This document shows, piece by piece, positions 34,901-46,499 of a stretch of 64,000 nucleotides of DNA. Position numbers and translations under genes: made by a program. Source of the stretch: Trema orientale (lineage: Eukaryota; Streptophyta; Magnoliopsida; Rosales; Cannabaceae); contig JXTC01000019.1 of NCBI GenBank assembly GCA_002914845.1, positions 470,057-534,056 on the forward strand. The letters run 5' to 3'. The number at the start of each line of letters is the position of its first letter. Within the stretch, counting starts at the first letter, position 1. The notes under the pieces are model-generated. The model did no database searches and was not told the DNA's origin. It saw only the letters and a list, made by a program, of their open reading frames with translations.

Positions 34901-37465
34901 TTCTAACAGCTTCTCGATCTCTTTGTTGATGGCTCTGTTCTTTTCTGGCGCGAACCTCCTAGGTTTCTGCCTGACTGGAGGGTAATTGGGGTCTATGTTC
35001 AGGCGATGACAGGCATGCTCGGGATTTATGCCGGGCATGTCATTGTGGGACCATGCGAACACGTCCCCATTTTACCGGAGGAATTCCACCAGACTGTGTC
35101 TTTCGGACCCAGACAGCAGAGCTCCGATAAGGACCGTCTTCTCCGGCTCTGACGCTTTCAATGGGACCGCTACTAGCTCTTCTATTGTGATGTCTGGTCT
35201 GTCGGACTCATCCTTGATCTGTTTCATGTATGCTAGCAGACGGTCCTTTGACTGCTATTTGTCCTCCGTTACGGCAGCTGTGCTTGCCGCGGGGCCTTTC
35301 ATGGTGGTCGAGAAGCACTTCCTAGCGGAGGTCTGGTCTCCCCTGATGTCTATTGTGTAGGTCCCGTCCGTCGACTGACACCTCAGGACCTGGTGGAGGG
35401 TGGACGCGACCCCATGCATGGCGTGAATCCAACCTCTCCCCATGATGGTGTTGAATGAGGACTGACAATCGACGACGACGAAATCGACATCTAGGCTTCT
35501 GTCGGTGGTGTAGACCTTTAACGTCACGACCCCTATGGGGCTGACCCTATTGCTGTTGAAAGCGAACAGCGGTTGGTAGGTCGGCCTCAGCATGCTTCGG
35601 TTCAAGCCCATGTTTTCGAAGGTGCTGAGGAATAAAACGTCGACACTGCTACCCCCATCAATCAAGACTCTCCCTACCATTGAAGAATCGATCTGCAGCT
35701 TGACCACTAACGGGTCGTCATGAGGCAGACGCACTGTGGCCAGGTCTTGCTGGGTAAAAGTAATAGGGACGGCCGAGGCGTGAGCCTGTTCAGTTGCCAG
35801 GTGGTTCACTGAGTGACCCAGACTTCTCAAGTGTTTCACCCTCTCTTCGGTCCTCTTGTGCATATCGTCTCTCTCTTCCCGACCCTGGCTGGGCTCTGGT
35901 CTGCCCACGATCATCGGCACGATCCTTAGGGTCTGCTGTTCCGATCCTGAGGCCGGGGTATGCTTCTCCTTGTCTTGCCCAGCGGTGTCCTTTTTGGCTT
36001 GCCCGTCCGCCTTCACGTACTGCTTCAGCTTGCTGGCCTGGATTGCCATCATTACTTGCGCGTAAAGGTTACGGCAGTGAACAGTATCATGCCCATGGTC
36101 CCTATGGAATTGGCAGTATCTATTCTTGTTCTTCATGTGGTCAGGGACGCTGGACTTTGGAGGGTCTTTGAAAATACCCTTATCTTTGTTTTGGAGGAAG
36201 ATGATGTCGATCGTCGTGTTGAGTTCGAACTTCGGCAGGGGCTCTCTGAACGTCTTTCTCTTCTTACTGGCCTCTGCGTCAGCCTGCCCCGGGGATGCCT
36301 TTGGCGTCGTCGTTTGGGCTGGTGCGGATCTTTTCGTTCCCCAGGTCGTTGGGGTCTGTGCCGGCGCGGTCGTGATCGCCGCCGAAGCTTTGGGCGCTCT
36401 CTGGTGGCTGTCCAACACTCGGAAGACCCCTTCGGATTTCGCCTGGACGTCGGCCATGTCGTACGGCAGATTAAGGAGTAAGTGGTCAGACAACATCGAA
36501 CCTGGTTGAAGTCCTCTGACGAAAGAGCTCACGGCTTGGACAGTGTCGGCGTCGTGTATCATGGACATCATGTCCAAGAAACGAGACAGATAGTCCCTCG
36601 GGGACTCGGTCGCGGATTGCTCCATTCGGTCCAGGTCTCGCATCGTCTTTTGCTGCCTTCTGTCACCTGCGTACTGCTTCAGGAACATCTTGCAAAAGTC
36701 TTCGAACCCGTTTATGGAGCGTTCAGGGAGCTGCCTGAACCATAACAGGGCAGTCCCCGCCAGGGTAGTGGAGAAAACTTTGCAGATTACTGCTTCGTTC
36801 CTGGTCTCCAGGGCTATTTTCTGCTGGAATTGATATATGTGGTCGAGGGGGTCGGTCTTTCCTTCGAACGGCTTGATGGTTGGAATCGTGAAGTCCTTCG
36901 GTTTGGGTTCCGATTGAATCCAATCAGCAAAAGCCGTTCGGTTGATCCCACGCACGGCATGCTCTGCCAAGTCGGCAGGAGTTTGGCCGTGGTGGGCGCC
37001 GAGTCGCCGACCCAGTTCCGCCATCATTTCTCGCTTCCAGTATGGGAACGGATCTTTGGGGCCCCTAGGGCATTGTCTGTCTGTCATTCCACCTACCCGG
37101 GGAGGCTTCGTGTGGCTCTGTTGCTCCTTGCGCACTGCCGGTTTGGAGGGGGCAGGGTATCCCCCACCGGACAGGCTATGCTGCCCCCGAGCCTCTTGTT
37201 GGACCTCTTCGTCGAAATCGTCTCGGCGCTCGCTCCTTGCTTCACTGCCTAGCAGCCCTTCCAGGTGCACATTGTCTTTGCGGATTGCTGCGACTTCTTC
37301 TCTTAGCCCCACGACGGCCTGGTGGGCCATCTCCGCCTTCTCGTTCGCTGCCGTTAGAGCGGCGAGCATCTGATCCAACTTCTGTTCCATGCTAGGCCGC
37401 TCTTCCTGGGATCTTTCTTCCACCTCGGGGCGAGCGCTTCTTATCGTCATTCTTGATGGTGCCAT
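31979..37465 (-). pseudogene. Tat element gag-pol polyprotein, nonsense-broken
   Basis: ATG 37465 (MAPSRM) to TAG/TAA at 31979, all in one frame, about 1829 codons. Order: gag with LLWFRQLP and a YCQFHRDHGHDTVHC zinc-knuckle-like motif (about 36.1 kb); protease with LIDGGSSVDVLF; reverse transcriptase with YIDDMVVKS (about 34.5 kb); the usual RNase H; a second RNase H starting TLYTDGS (33.66 kb) with NNEAEYEAL; integrase with H/C zinc finger and the D, D, E positions in GLDIVGEL, ADHGTQF and GQAEATN. Six in-frame stops at 35255, 35072, 34205, 33665, 32672 and 32255, and no frameshift. As it stands it could not make a full polyprotein. Its product would copy and integrate the element. Confidence 0.93.
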
Positions 37466-37519
37466 TTGCGGTCGTATGGCTTTTTGTTCGGGAAGGAGTT
37501 GCAAAGTTTTCACTCACTT

Positions 37520-37539
37520 TCCCACAGACGGCGCCAAAC
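37520..37539 (-). other. Primer-binding site of Tat element
   Basis: Directly inside the 5' LTR the minus strand reads GTTTGGCGCCGTCTGTGGGA. The first bases TGGCGCCGT match the 3' end of plant tRNA-Asp, the primer proposed for many Tat/Athila elements; the later bases diverge, so the primer assignment is tentative. Confidence 0.7.
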
Positions 37540-38209
37540 TGTTGGAGCGAATTTCGCCAACTGTCTATGTGTCCTCACTATCTCAAGATGTATCCAATAT
37601 CTAGGCGGATCGGAGGTGCCCGGGGGGGAACCTGCAAAGAATCTCCGATGCTTAAGTCAGATATCGGTTCAAAGAGAGATAGTAGAGAGTGGAATCATAC
37701 TTACTTTTTTCCGTGGCGTGAGCCATGTTTATATTTTGGGGATTGGGGCCTGATTTCGAGGTTCCCTCTCCGGCCTCGCACTTCGTCCCCGAAATCACGG
37801 ACTGAAGTCGCCATAATTCCCCCTGATTGGTATGGCTTGTTCCCAGTCGCCGGCTCTGACACGAGTCCTATCGCGGAGTGGCGCCTGCAGGTTCGCCGTC
37901 CTGCCAGGGGAATGCATTTAATATGCACACCTACCCAACAGAGCATTAAATGCTATGTCTGAGTCTGGAACTGTGCATGCCATCGAGGGTATTCCAACGG
38001 AAGACCCTTGAGGCTCTTGACCCCCAGCTGTCGGGACGGGGGTCTGGTTGGGCTGGGCCCATCCCGGGTCTGGGCGGGCCCTGCCCTGACCCGCTTCGAC
38101 AGATGGCCCAAACATCTTCATATGAAACGCTCGTGGCATTCAAGTAGTTTCCTTAGTTACGTGTCATCTGGATGTACACGTGGCGCATGTTCCGAAAGTG
38201 GGCCCCACA
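37540..38209 (-). repeat. 5' LTR of the Tat element
   Basis: 670 bp, upstream of gag in minus orientation. Minus-strand ends are TGTGGGGCCC and CGCTCCAACA. Confidence 0.95.
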
Positions 38210-38214
38210 ATGTT

Positions 38215-39274
38215 ATTTTTGGGTGTATCAAAAATAGGGTTGCTATGCTGCCCTTTTTTCTATAAACCTAATATGCTTATTTTATTGAAAAAGTAGAGCA
38301 CGATAGTTTTCATACTTCAATTTTATATTGTACGCGTCATATGATCATACATGAGCACCGTGTTAGCATCGTGGGTCTGCAGTGTGGTGCTGCATGTCCC
38401 ACTAGTGGTGTAGAGTCCGTAAACCTACGTGGGATTTGTTTCTTCAGATTACCTCCCTATTTGGCAGGTATAAGCAGTTCAGTGGCCCCTCTAAGTTTGG
38501 TAGGCGATACGTGGGTGTCCCCTCCGAGTATGGGCTTAGGTGTCAGGTAGGCTGATAGGTACACTTAGTACTATCATCATAGGTTTCTACAAATGAAAAG
38601 ATGAGAGCTCATGGATATGGGTTGATTTGTATCATGTGCATATGTTTTGGATGGTTTTGCTTATATTGTTTTATTTATACGTATACATATGGATTTCTGG
38701 GTTTGGGCTATTATATATGTATATATTGGATTTGGACTAACTATGCAAGATCTTTCCATCACTAAAATATTTTTCATCGAGGTAACTGTTTTCCTACTGG
38801 GCATTTCATGCTCACCCCCTATCTTCCTTCCTCAGGTGGAGTTCAGTGCGACTTGAGTAATTAAGAGGATTAAGAGACCATCTTTGATTTTAGTTTGTCA
38901 TCTTGGTAATGTTTGAAGCTTGTCGTTGTAGTGTTTGGATTATTTGGATTTTGTATTAACATTAAACCAAGATTACTACTTTCTATCATATCTGTAAACT
39001 TATGTATGCTATTCCGGTTTTCGATATTTGTTGTGGATGATGATGATACTTAAACTCTATTTTGAATTATGTTTTTCACTTACTATTCGACCTACGTTTA
39101 ATAGTATATACGAACTATGGGAGAGATTCACATGATGAAATTCTAAATATTTTATTTAAATAGACTATTTTATAAAACTAAAACTTTTAAGACATTTTTT
39201 AAAATAAATCAAGGAATTTTCCATTTTAGTAAAATTCCTCATTCTGCCACTGGCCCAGGTTTTGGATCGTGACA
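38215..39274 (+). repeat. Solo Ty3-type LTR, right part
   Basis: Continues the LTR broken at 26505 and ends GGATCGTGACA, a common Ty3 LTR terminus, followed by AAAAA. Matches 50934-51988 in unit 2. Confidence 0.65.
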
Positions 39275-42141
39275 AAAAATAATCCATCGTGTAAAAGTAG
39301 GTTTCCTAATTTTCTCAAAATCTTTACACCTATAATTCTATTTTGTAAATTGATAAGTTGACAAATTATATAATATTAATACTATATCTTAATGTCATAT
39401 CATTTTAAATAGGAAAAAATAATTTTACTCCTATCAAAGACATTATCAAAAACATAAAACACATAAGATATATAGAGAGAGAAACCAAAACCACAAATAT
39501 GCCTATAGCCAAGGAAGAATACGGCTTAGGATTAGTTATTAGGCTTCCTATATTTTTCTACTTTTTAACGTGTAAAATAATTTCCCATTAGTTTTAAACA
39601 ATTTAAACCATATAATAAATATTTCACTCAAATAGAAAATAAATGTATGCTAAATATTTTTAGCATGTAAAAGTTTTTCTATTAAAATGAAATGCCTCTA
39701 ATTCCTCCTTAGATTTATCTATTTAATTATATAATTATATTCAACGTAATTTTTAATTTGGAAATAAAACAAAACAATCTTAAAGAAAAAGGCACACACG
39801 TTTTTCTTTTCGAAAGAAAAGGCACACGTTTTAGAAGAAAGAAAAAGTCCCATTTTTCCTCAACTTAAGTTACGTACGTGTAGGACTTGTCTAATACAAG
39901 CTCTTTATCTCAAAAATAAACGATTTTATTTTATCTAAATTTTCAAATAATCAAACTACAAAATAGTGAAATTTATTTATTTGTTGAATCATAATTTCCT
40001 AAATTAAAAACAACAAAAAATAATCACATTATTTTTATATATTTGTGCTTGTAACGAGAAATTCTCTATATTATATATTTTTTGCTTATTAGATAATCAT
40101 ATTATTTAAAAGAACACTAAATTAAATAGATAAAAATAATAACATTTACTATTATAATGTGACACATAAAATAATTAAATGTTTAACATTAAATTCAGTG
40201 TGACATAATTAATTTAAAATTCAACAATTCTAAATTAAATATTAATACAAGAAAGTGACTATATAACACTTTCAATATAGTATTTATAGAAGTGGTTTGA
40301 GGACTATGACTTGCAATTTCAAGCTCCACCAAATTTAATAATTAATTAATCTCTTTAATTAAATTATCGAATTAATTAGTTTAAGTGTTACTCTACTAAA
40401 AAAATGGGAACTGCATTCTTGAAAATCACAGTATAAATTACTCAAGTAATCATAAACTTTGTTCATTGATTTAGTCATTATATATAGATTAATCCACCAT
40501 AAATGATTCGTAAATAGAGTTAGATTTGTAATCCGTTATCCTCTCTAATTATTTAGATTCATAATCCGTTATCCTTTCGAATTATTTCTTTATCCTTGAG
40601 TTCTTATAATTTTCTATAAATAATAAATTCATGATCAAATCATGAATTGAGCGCTCTATCATTCAAGTATCAAATCGATACTCAAGTGAATCATCTTTCT
40701 AACTTCTATAAGAAAGGAATAGATTCCATATTAATGTAAATTATATTCCCAACTATCTATATTATTATGTCTCCAATATATAAGGATTCGATCTGGTATA
40801 AACTAAGATGTTATCAAATACATCAAAAAATATAAAAATATAAACATGAGACTATTAATTACTAGAATTAAGATCGTCCCATATATAATCATGGGTTAAT
40901 AAATTTAAATACTCTGTTATGTAACGAATATTATCAGATATTCGAATTTAACTAGTTCAGTCCTATATATATAATCTCATTATATACTTCCATTTAATGT
41001 CGCTATATAAATAGCTTGCATAAGACTATTCTATTCTGTACTAGTATTTTTTTTATAATTAAAGATCTTAACTTTAATAATTAATTAAAGATAAATTTAG
41101 ATTATATTCCTTAAACTTAAGCATCTTGTATATACAAATTTTATACATACTAAGTTTTACAATTATAATTATGAAATTTTTATAATATTTATCATTCACC
41201 AATTAAATAGTGACAACTCACTTACCACATGTGTTGTATTAAAAATAATATATGTAAGCAAAAAAAAAATCAACTTTATTTATTTAATAGCAAATCATTG
41301 TTTACATCTTGCTCTTAGGGCAAACAGGCTAAGAATGTCTCTGGTGGTAGAGAAAAGAATCAATGGTTAGTAGAATATTTAGTATTATTTGATCTTTGCA
41401 TTTAATCATTATTGATTCAAATGAAATTTCTTTTATTAATAAAAAACATGTGGTACTAACAAATGTACAAAGCTCATAAGCAAATTTGAAATGTGGGATC
41501 TGCCCCTATTATGGTGTGCTAAAAACCACAGACGCTTGACTTGGCAAAAACATTAAGTTTTGTTTTTTTATACTTTATAGACTTTTATCTATAAAAACAT
41601 ACTTGAGATTTAATTGTTTACCTTAAAATCATTAATCTCCTTAACCACAAAATCGTGTTATGAATAATTTCAGCACGTTTGGGTTGTTCTTGAATTTGTT
41701 TTTCTTTTTTTTTAAATCTGAAATCCTCATCTATATTCGAAATCTTGTGTTTATCGATGTTAACCTTTATGAATCTTTGGACTCCTTTGGCCAATCTAGA
41801 TCTAGCCAACCTTTTAGGATCTAGAAATATTTAGAATTATAAATTAAGTTTGTGGATCAATATCAAAAATTTTCATTCAAATGGTCTATCCACATATTTT
41901 ACATATTGGAATGAACTTTGTTCTTGAAATGAGAATGCATGTACCCATCAGTATTACATTCTAATGTCTTCTATTCAAATTAAAACTCATAAAAATCTTT
42001 ATTCAAATATCTTTCATTCAAAGTTTCAAACTATAACCCAATTTCAAAATGTTTGTTTTACCATGATATCCATAGAATATAACAGTCAGCACAGTAATAA
42101 TAATAGATTATTTATATCAAAGAACCAATTTTATTAAATCT
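39275..42141. other. AT-rich part of unit 1, no gene seen
   Basis: Collinear with 51989-54759, except for about 136 bp near 39505-39640 not present in unit 2. Only short random frames. Confidence 0.6.
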
Positions 42142-42844
42142 TTAAACAACTTCATACTCATCTGTATTGATCCGCTCTTGCCTTGTTCCCCCTGCTCACA
42201 AGAAACAATTCCAGAATCATTAATAAACTACAACATCAAGAAAAACATATTTTCAACTGAAAAAGATAAAAGAAAACACAATATAACGTAGTTAAACATA
42301 AAAAATAAATAAAACCTTTCAATTCCTTTAAACTGAAAAATAAATTACAACTCTTCCTTTAATTAAGACCCCTTCCAATATTTGTGACAAAGATAATTAA
42401 TTTTGTCATGAACACGACAAGCATCCCATATATATATATATATATATATTTCAAAATTCTATAGTTTAAACTGTTACTTTTTTCTCAAAAAAATATATGT
42501 GTCTATATATTTCAAAATTGTCCTACAATATAGTTTAAACTGTTACCTTTTTCTTAAAAAAAAATAAATTATTTGTATGTGTAGATTATTTATCTTAGGT
42601 AATTCTTCATAGGTAGATTACGTAAAATAAAAAAAATAAAAAAAAGAGTGTTTTTGTCAAAAACACAAAAAAGAACAAAAGTAATAAGCCTCAAATATTT
42701 GATGTACATAACTCTTTCGAAGAAATCATCAGTGGCGTTTACAATAACATTACTATAAATGTCCCATTGTGTTATCTTAACACCCTCTACCGAAACACTT
42801 TCCAAGTCTTCAGATACTTCAGTCACATAAAACTTGTCCATATA
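42142..42844 (-). pseudogene. FAS1 gene, truncated 3' copy
   Basis: Matches the last third of the intact FAS1 gene: exon-1 end from the MDKFYVTEVSEDLE codons and the small second exon 42191-42142 ending in TAA. It starts at the duplication breakpoint, so the signal peptide and most of the FAS1 domain are absent. The splice donor has mutated from GAG|GTATGT to GAG|TTATGT, and some coding changes are present (ATDDFF for ATDGFF). Non-functional. Confidence 0.93.
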
Positions 42845-43512
42845 TCGAAATGTACGTATAGTTTAGTTCAATTTCTTTTAACCATTTTAGATTGTGTGAT
42901 TTGGAAATAAACATAAACATTAATATATGCGATTTGGCACATTAAATATGAAGTAAAATTGGCCAAAATGCTTCACGAATATCTCTAACATTCAGCTTAA
43001 TAATAATAATTGCTACCTTACTTTTTGCCTGGTTATTTCCTAGGAAACTTTTAAATATAATATATTTTTAGTGTGGTTTATTTATAGTCCCACATCATTG
43101 GGAAAAGAAAATTTGGACCCTTAAACCCCAATAAGAAGGAACTATCAAAATTTTGTGAATCACCTTAAGTATGCTTCTTGTTTTTATATAATTTAGCTAT
43201 GTTTCTAATTTTTATATAATCTAGCTTAAACCCTCCCTTCTAATTAAGGCAAGTCCAACTTTGGTTCTAGACAGCTGTCATATTTTTCTGTATATATTTG
43301 TTTCTGGGTTTGCTATTGTCTTTGTATTGTCAATAGTCTCAGAAACTGTCAATAGTCTCAGTTAGATGTCATTACATCTCAGTTAGATCTCATTACATAA
43401 TACATATATGATGATTCATATTGCAACTAAAAACAATCCTTGTTTTCATAACAGGAGAGTAGTCATCTTTATGAATCCATATAATACTCACATAACAGGA
43501 GATTAGTCATCT

Positions 43513-44805
43513 TTATGAATCCATATAATACTCACAATCAACTTTTTGGATGTGTAATCTTTCCGTATCGATGTCATATCCCATATTGTAGTGTTGCGGA
43601 GCCATCAATCCAATTATCATTATCTCCGTAGAAATGCAATCCAATTATCGTTATCTCCGTAGAAATGCTTGGTGACATAGCCAAGCAAAATGACTTATTG
43701 CCCCATCTACCTTTTCTAAACAAACTACGTGGTTCCATTCCAAAGCTGCACTGTTAGCAAACTGGAATCTGAAAACTGGAAACCATTCAAGGTCTGTTTC
43801 CACATTACCTCTATAACATAATTCATTGTTTTCATGATAAACCGAAATTCCTCTCAGCCCTAGTCCTTCTAAAATGCTTCAAAGCTTCTTTCAAATTAAT
43901 GCAAAATAATTATTAGCCAACCTCTTCATTACTGTTCCTGTATCGATCACTGCGGTGTGCTGGCTAATAGCAAGCCTTTCACCTCCTATACTAATAGATT
44001 CAAGAGAAACTCGATAAACACCGCCAACCTCCATAGGGATTGAATCTCCTTCAAACTATATTCCACCACCAAAGTGAAGCTGGCTGTAAGGATAGTTAGG
44101 ATCGGTTATATCTCCTACACAATAAGAGAACTTTGACCATAATTTCTTCACCAAAGATTCACTATGATAGCCAAGCCCAAATACCCCATTAAATCTTGTA
44201 TCATTGACTATGCTGTACTCGCTTTCATTAGCACAACCAAACATAACGTCAGATATTATCCTCGTTCCTTCATCTGATGTTCCTAAGATGAGTCGTTCAG
44301 TGGCAAATACTCCACTAGCTTCCGGTCCTATAGCGTATCCTTGACGAAATGGACATGGGGCAGGAGGCATGCACTCGTGAGGTAGAGCAGTTCTGCATCG
44401 AGTAATATTGCATGGCAATTCTGCGTACGTGGTGGAACGGGACGGATTGAAAACCAAACCAGTAATCTCTTTACAGCCTTGGCATGGATAGCAAAGAAGC
44501 CATAGACGGGCACTGCCTGTGTCGAGCACAGCTAGTTGCTAGAGAGGTGGCTGGCCGATGGTAAAATTTACGAAAATCAATCCGCCATTGACTGGAGAAA
44601 GTTCAAATAGGAAATCATCGTTGTAGCCTTTTGGTTTGAGTAGTGGTAGATCGTTTCTGGAGAGGACTAAGTTGCTATGAATAAGGTTTAGAACAAGCGG
44701 TTTTGGTTTAATAACTGAAGTTCTTGACGTGGTCACCATTGATGGAAAAAGCGTGGTAAGGAATAGGAGGAGGGGAAATGAGACTCTGGTAGATGGAACT
44801 TCCAT
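43513..44805 (-). pseudogene. Aspartic protease pseudogene B
   Basis: ATG at 44805. The reading frame through the pro-region is intact where copy A is shifted, but TAG at 44539-44541 stops it nine codons before the first catalytic motif, which here is a proper DTGS. A second stop (ATA TAG, where copy A has GAG) lies near 44053-44056. Near the 3' end there is a 32-bp tandem duplication (43605-43668 region). A duplication of about 44 bp over the C-terminal codons lies at 43450-43538. Stop after DCEYYMDS at 43513-43515. Same Cys-rich plant family as copy A; dead by different lesions. Confidence 0.9.
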
Positions 44806-44937
44806 AGCAAGGATGATGGGTAGACAATCTCTTGTAAAAGTACCGATTTGTGTTTGCCAAAATTGAATGCTTGTTTTAAATTTTGTATTTTTCAAAAAGA
44901 GAATTATTAGGCCAACAGTAAATTACTTGTAAAATAT

Positions 44938-45123
44938 ATGACAAATTGTATGACATTGACTGTATACACAACTAAACTAAAGTGTATGACCTAATCAATA
45001 AATACAATAGCATCAAACAATCAAATATATATGACAAATTGTGTGACATTGACTGTGTACACAACTAAATTAAAGTGTATGACTTAATCAATAAATATAA
45101 TGACATCAAACAATCAAATATAT
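44938..45123. repeat. 93-bp tandem repeat, two copies
   Basis: Anchors at 44948 and 45041, the same period as the three-copy array in unit 1. Confidence 0.85.
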
Positions 45124-45124
45124 A

Positions 45125-45235
45125 GGTGGTTGGCCAGAAACATTTAATACTGGCAAAAAAAATTTAATGCCATCACTACTTTTTTAAGTACCCATCTATG
45201 GTCACAAAAAAAATGTAACCATTGAGAAGTTCTCC
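45125..45235. mobile_element. 111-bp insertion in a (TA)n tract, unit 2 only
   Basis: Starts GGTGGTTGGCC, ends GTTCTCC, with TATATA on both sides. The unit 1 partner at about 21378 has the TA tract without it. No inverted repeat recognised. Confidence 0.55.
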
Positions 45236-46499
45236 ATATATATATTTATATTAATCTGTAACTATAAAAGCTATTACCAACGTAGAAAAATTTGTTAGAG
45301 TCGTCTCAGAATTTGTTGATGGACAGGTAACAGTACTGCGTAAGATTGTTAGTTAGAACTAGCTATAATTAGCACTAACCAATACAAAAAAATAAATACC
45401 TAGCTATTAACATTTCATCAACAGAAGCATGTTTAACTTAACTTTCAGTTTTGCGAGGCCATGAATTTGGAGGGAGGTAAGGGCCTAAAAAAAAAATGCA
45501 TAGATTTTTTTCTTTTAAGGACAATGACATTAAATTAATATCTTTACTGATTCGTATTTAGGTGAATTGCAAAAAAATTACCCTTAAATTTGAGTATTCT
45601 ATAATTTAAACCTGAAGTTTGGACTCTGAAAATAATATTTTAAAATTAAGAATTTCTGAAAATTAATACCATGGACTGACTTTTTGACTAATTTTAGTAA
45701 CGAAAAAATAATAATATCCTCTATTAAAACTGGATTAACCCTATTATTCTTCTTAATTTTAAGAATATTATTGTCTTTTATCTGTTTAAGCTATTCAAAA
45801 AGTCAGTTGGTATTAATTACAAAAATTTCTTAATTTCATGGTATAATTTTGCAGACTCCAAATTTCAAGATTTAGATTACAGAATACTCAAATCTTAGGG
45901 TATTTTTTTTGCAATCTACCCTTCATATTTTTGTAATAGTTACCTTGGAAAAAGTAACCTAACTTTTAAAACTTGCAAAATAATACTTGACATTTAAGAT
46001 CTTGCAAATTTTTGCCCTGAATGAGTTATAGGAAAAATCATTAAATTCTGAAAAAAAAAAAAAGTCATTGAAAAATTCTGAAAGAAAAAAAAAAAAGAAG
46101 AAGAAGAAGTTAATGAGCATCAAAAACAGAAAGCTAAATATCATAACATTATTCCCCCAAAAAACAAATTACTTAATTTCCTACAAAACTGAGAAATACA
46201 AATTATGAAATTCATTTATTGCAAATTTTTGAAGAAATGTCATAACTATGAATTAGAACAAGATTAAACACAAGTGGAAATATTGCGAAACCGCACTCTA
46301 TCCAAAAAGAGCGCCAATTATTACATCAAGCCAAAATTATCAATTCATACTCCGGAGTATAGGAATTAGCTTGAACTTGATCAGTAAAAGTAAGCATTTC
46401 TAATAAGGAAAGCAATCTTTCGCAAGGCGGAGAAAAGAATGTTATTTTGCATCACAGGCTAATAGAGGCATGGAATCCACAATAAATTTCACATGTAAG

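Larger units (their letters stand above)
26506..38209 (-). mobile_element. Ty3/gypsy Tat-lineage LTR retrotransposon, 11.7 kb
   Basis: Two 670-bp LTRs bound the element, with TSD ATGTT at 26501-26505 and 38210-38214. On the minus strand the order is LTR, PBS, gag, protease, reverse transcriptase, RNase H, second RNase H, integrase, a 4.8-kb spacer with an antisense gene, PPT, LTR. The second, archaeal-type RNase H and the antisense gene between integrase and the 3' LTR mark it as Tat lineage. The interior is far more GC-rich than the host DNA. By eye the LTRs differ at about 18 of 670 sites with no net indel (about 2.7%), so the insertion is fairly recent. Nested in a solo LTR of another family; absent from unit 2. 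Confidence 0.95.
18785..42844. repeat. Tandem duplication, unit 1
   Basis: Collinear with 42845-55520 once insertions are removed. It begins in the sequence GTATAGTTTAGTTC near 18794 (partner near 42856) and ends inside a FAS1 gene copy. Net length without the 11.7-kb retrotransposon is about 12.35 kb. Four bases, TATA, are shared at the junction (42841-42844). Confidence 0.93.

Noticed and set aside
35794..37373. Plus-strand frames of 125-173 aa opposite gag
   Set aside because: Shadows of the GC-rich gag-pol frame on the other strand. No introns, promoter or domain, unlike the antisense gene at 27.5-30.8 kb.
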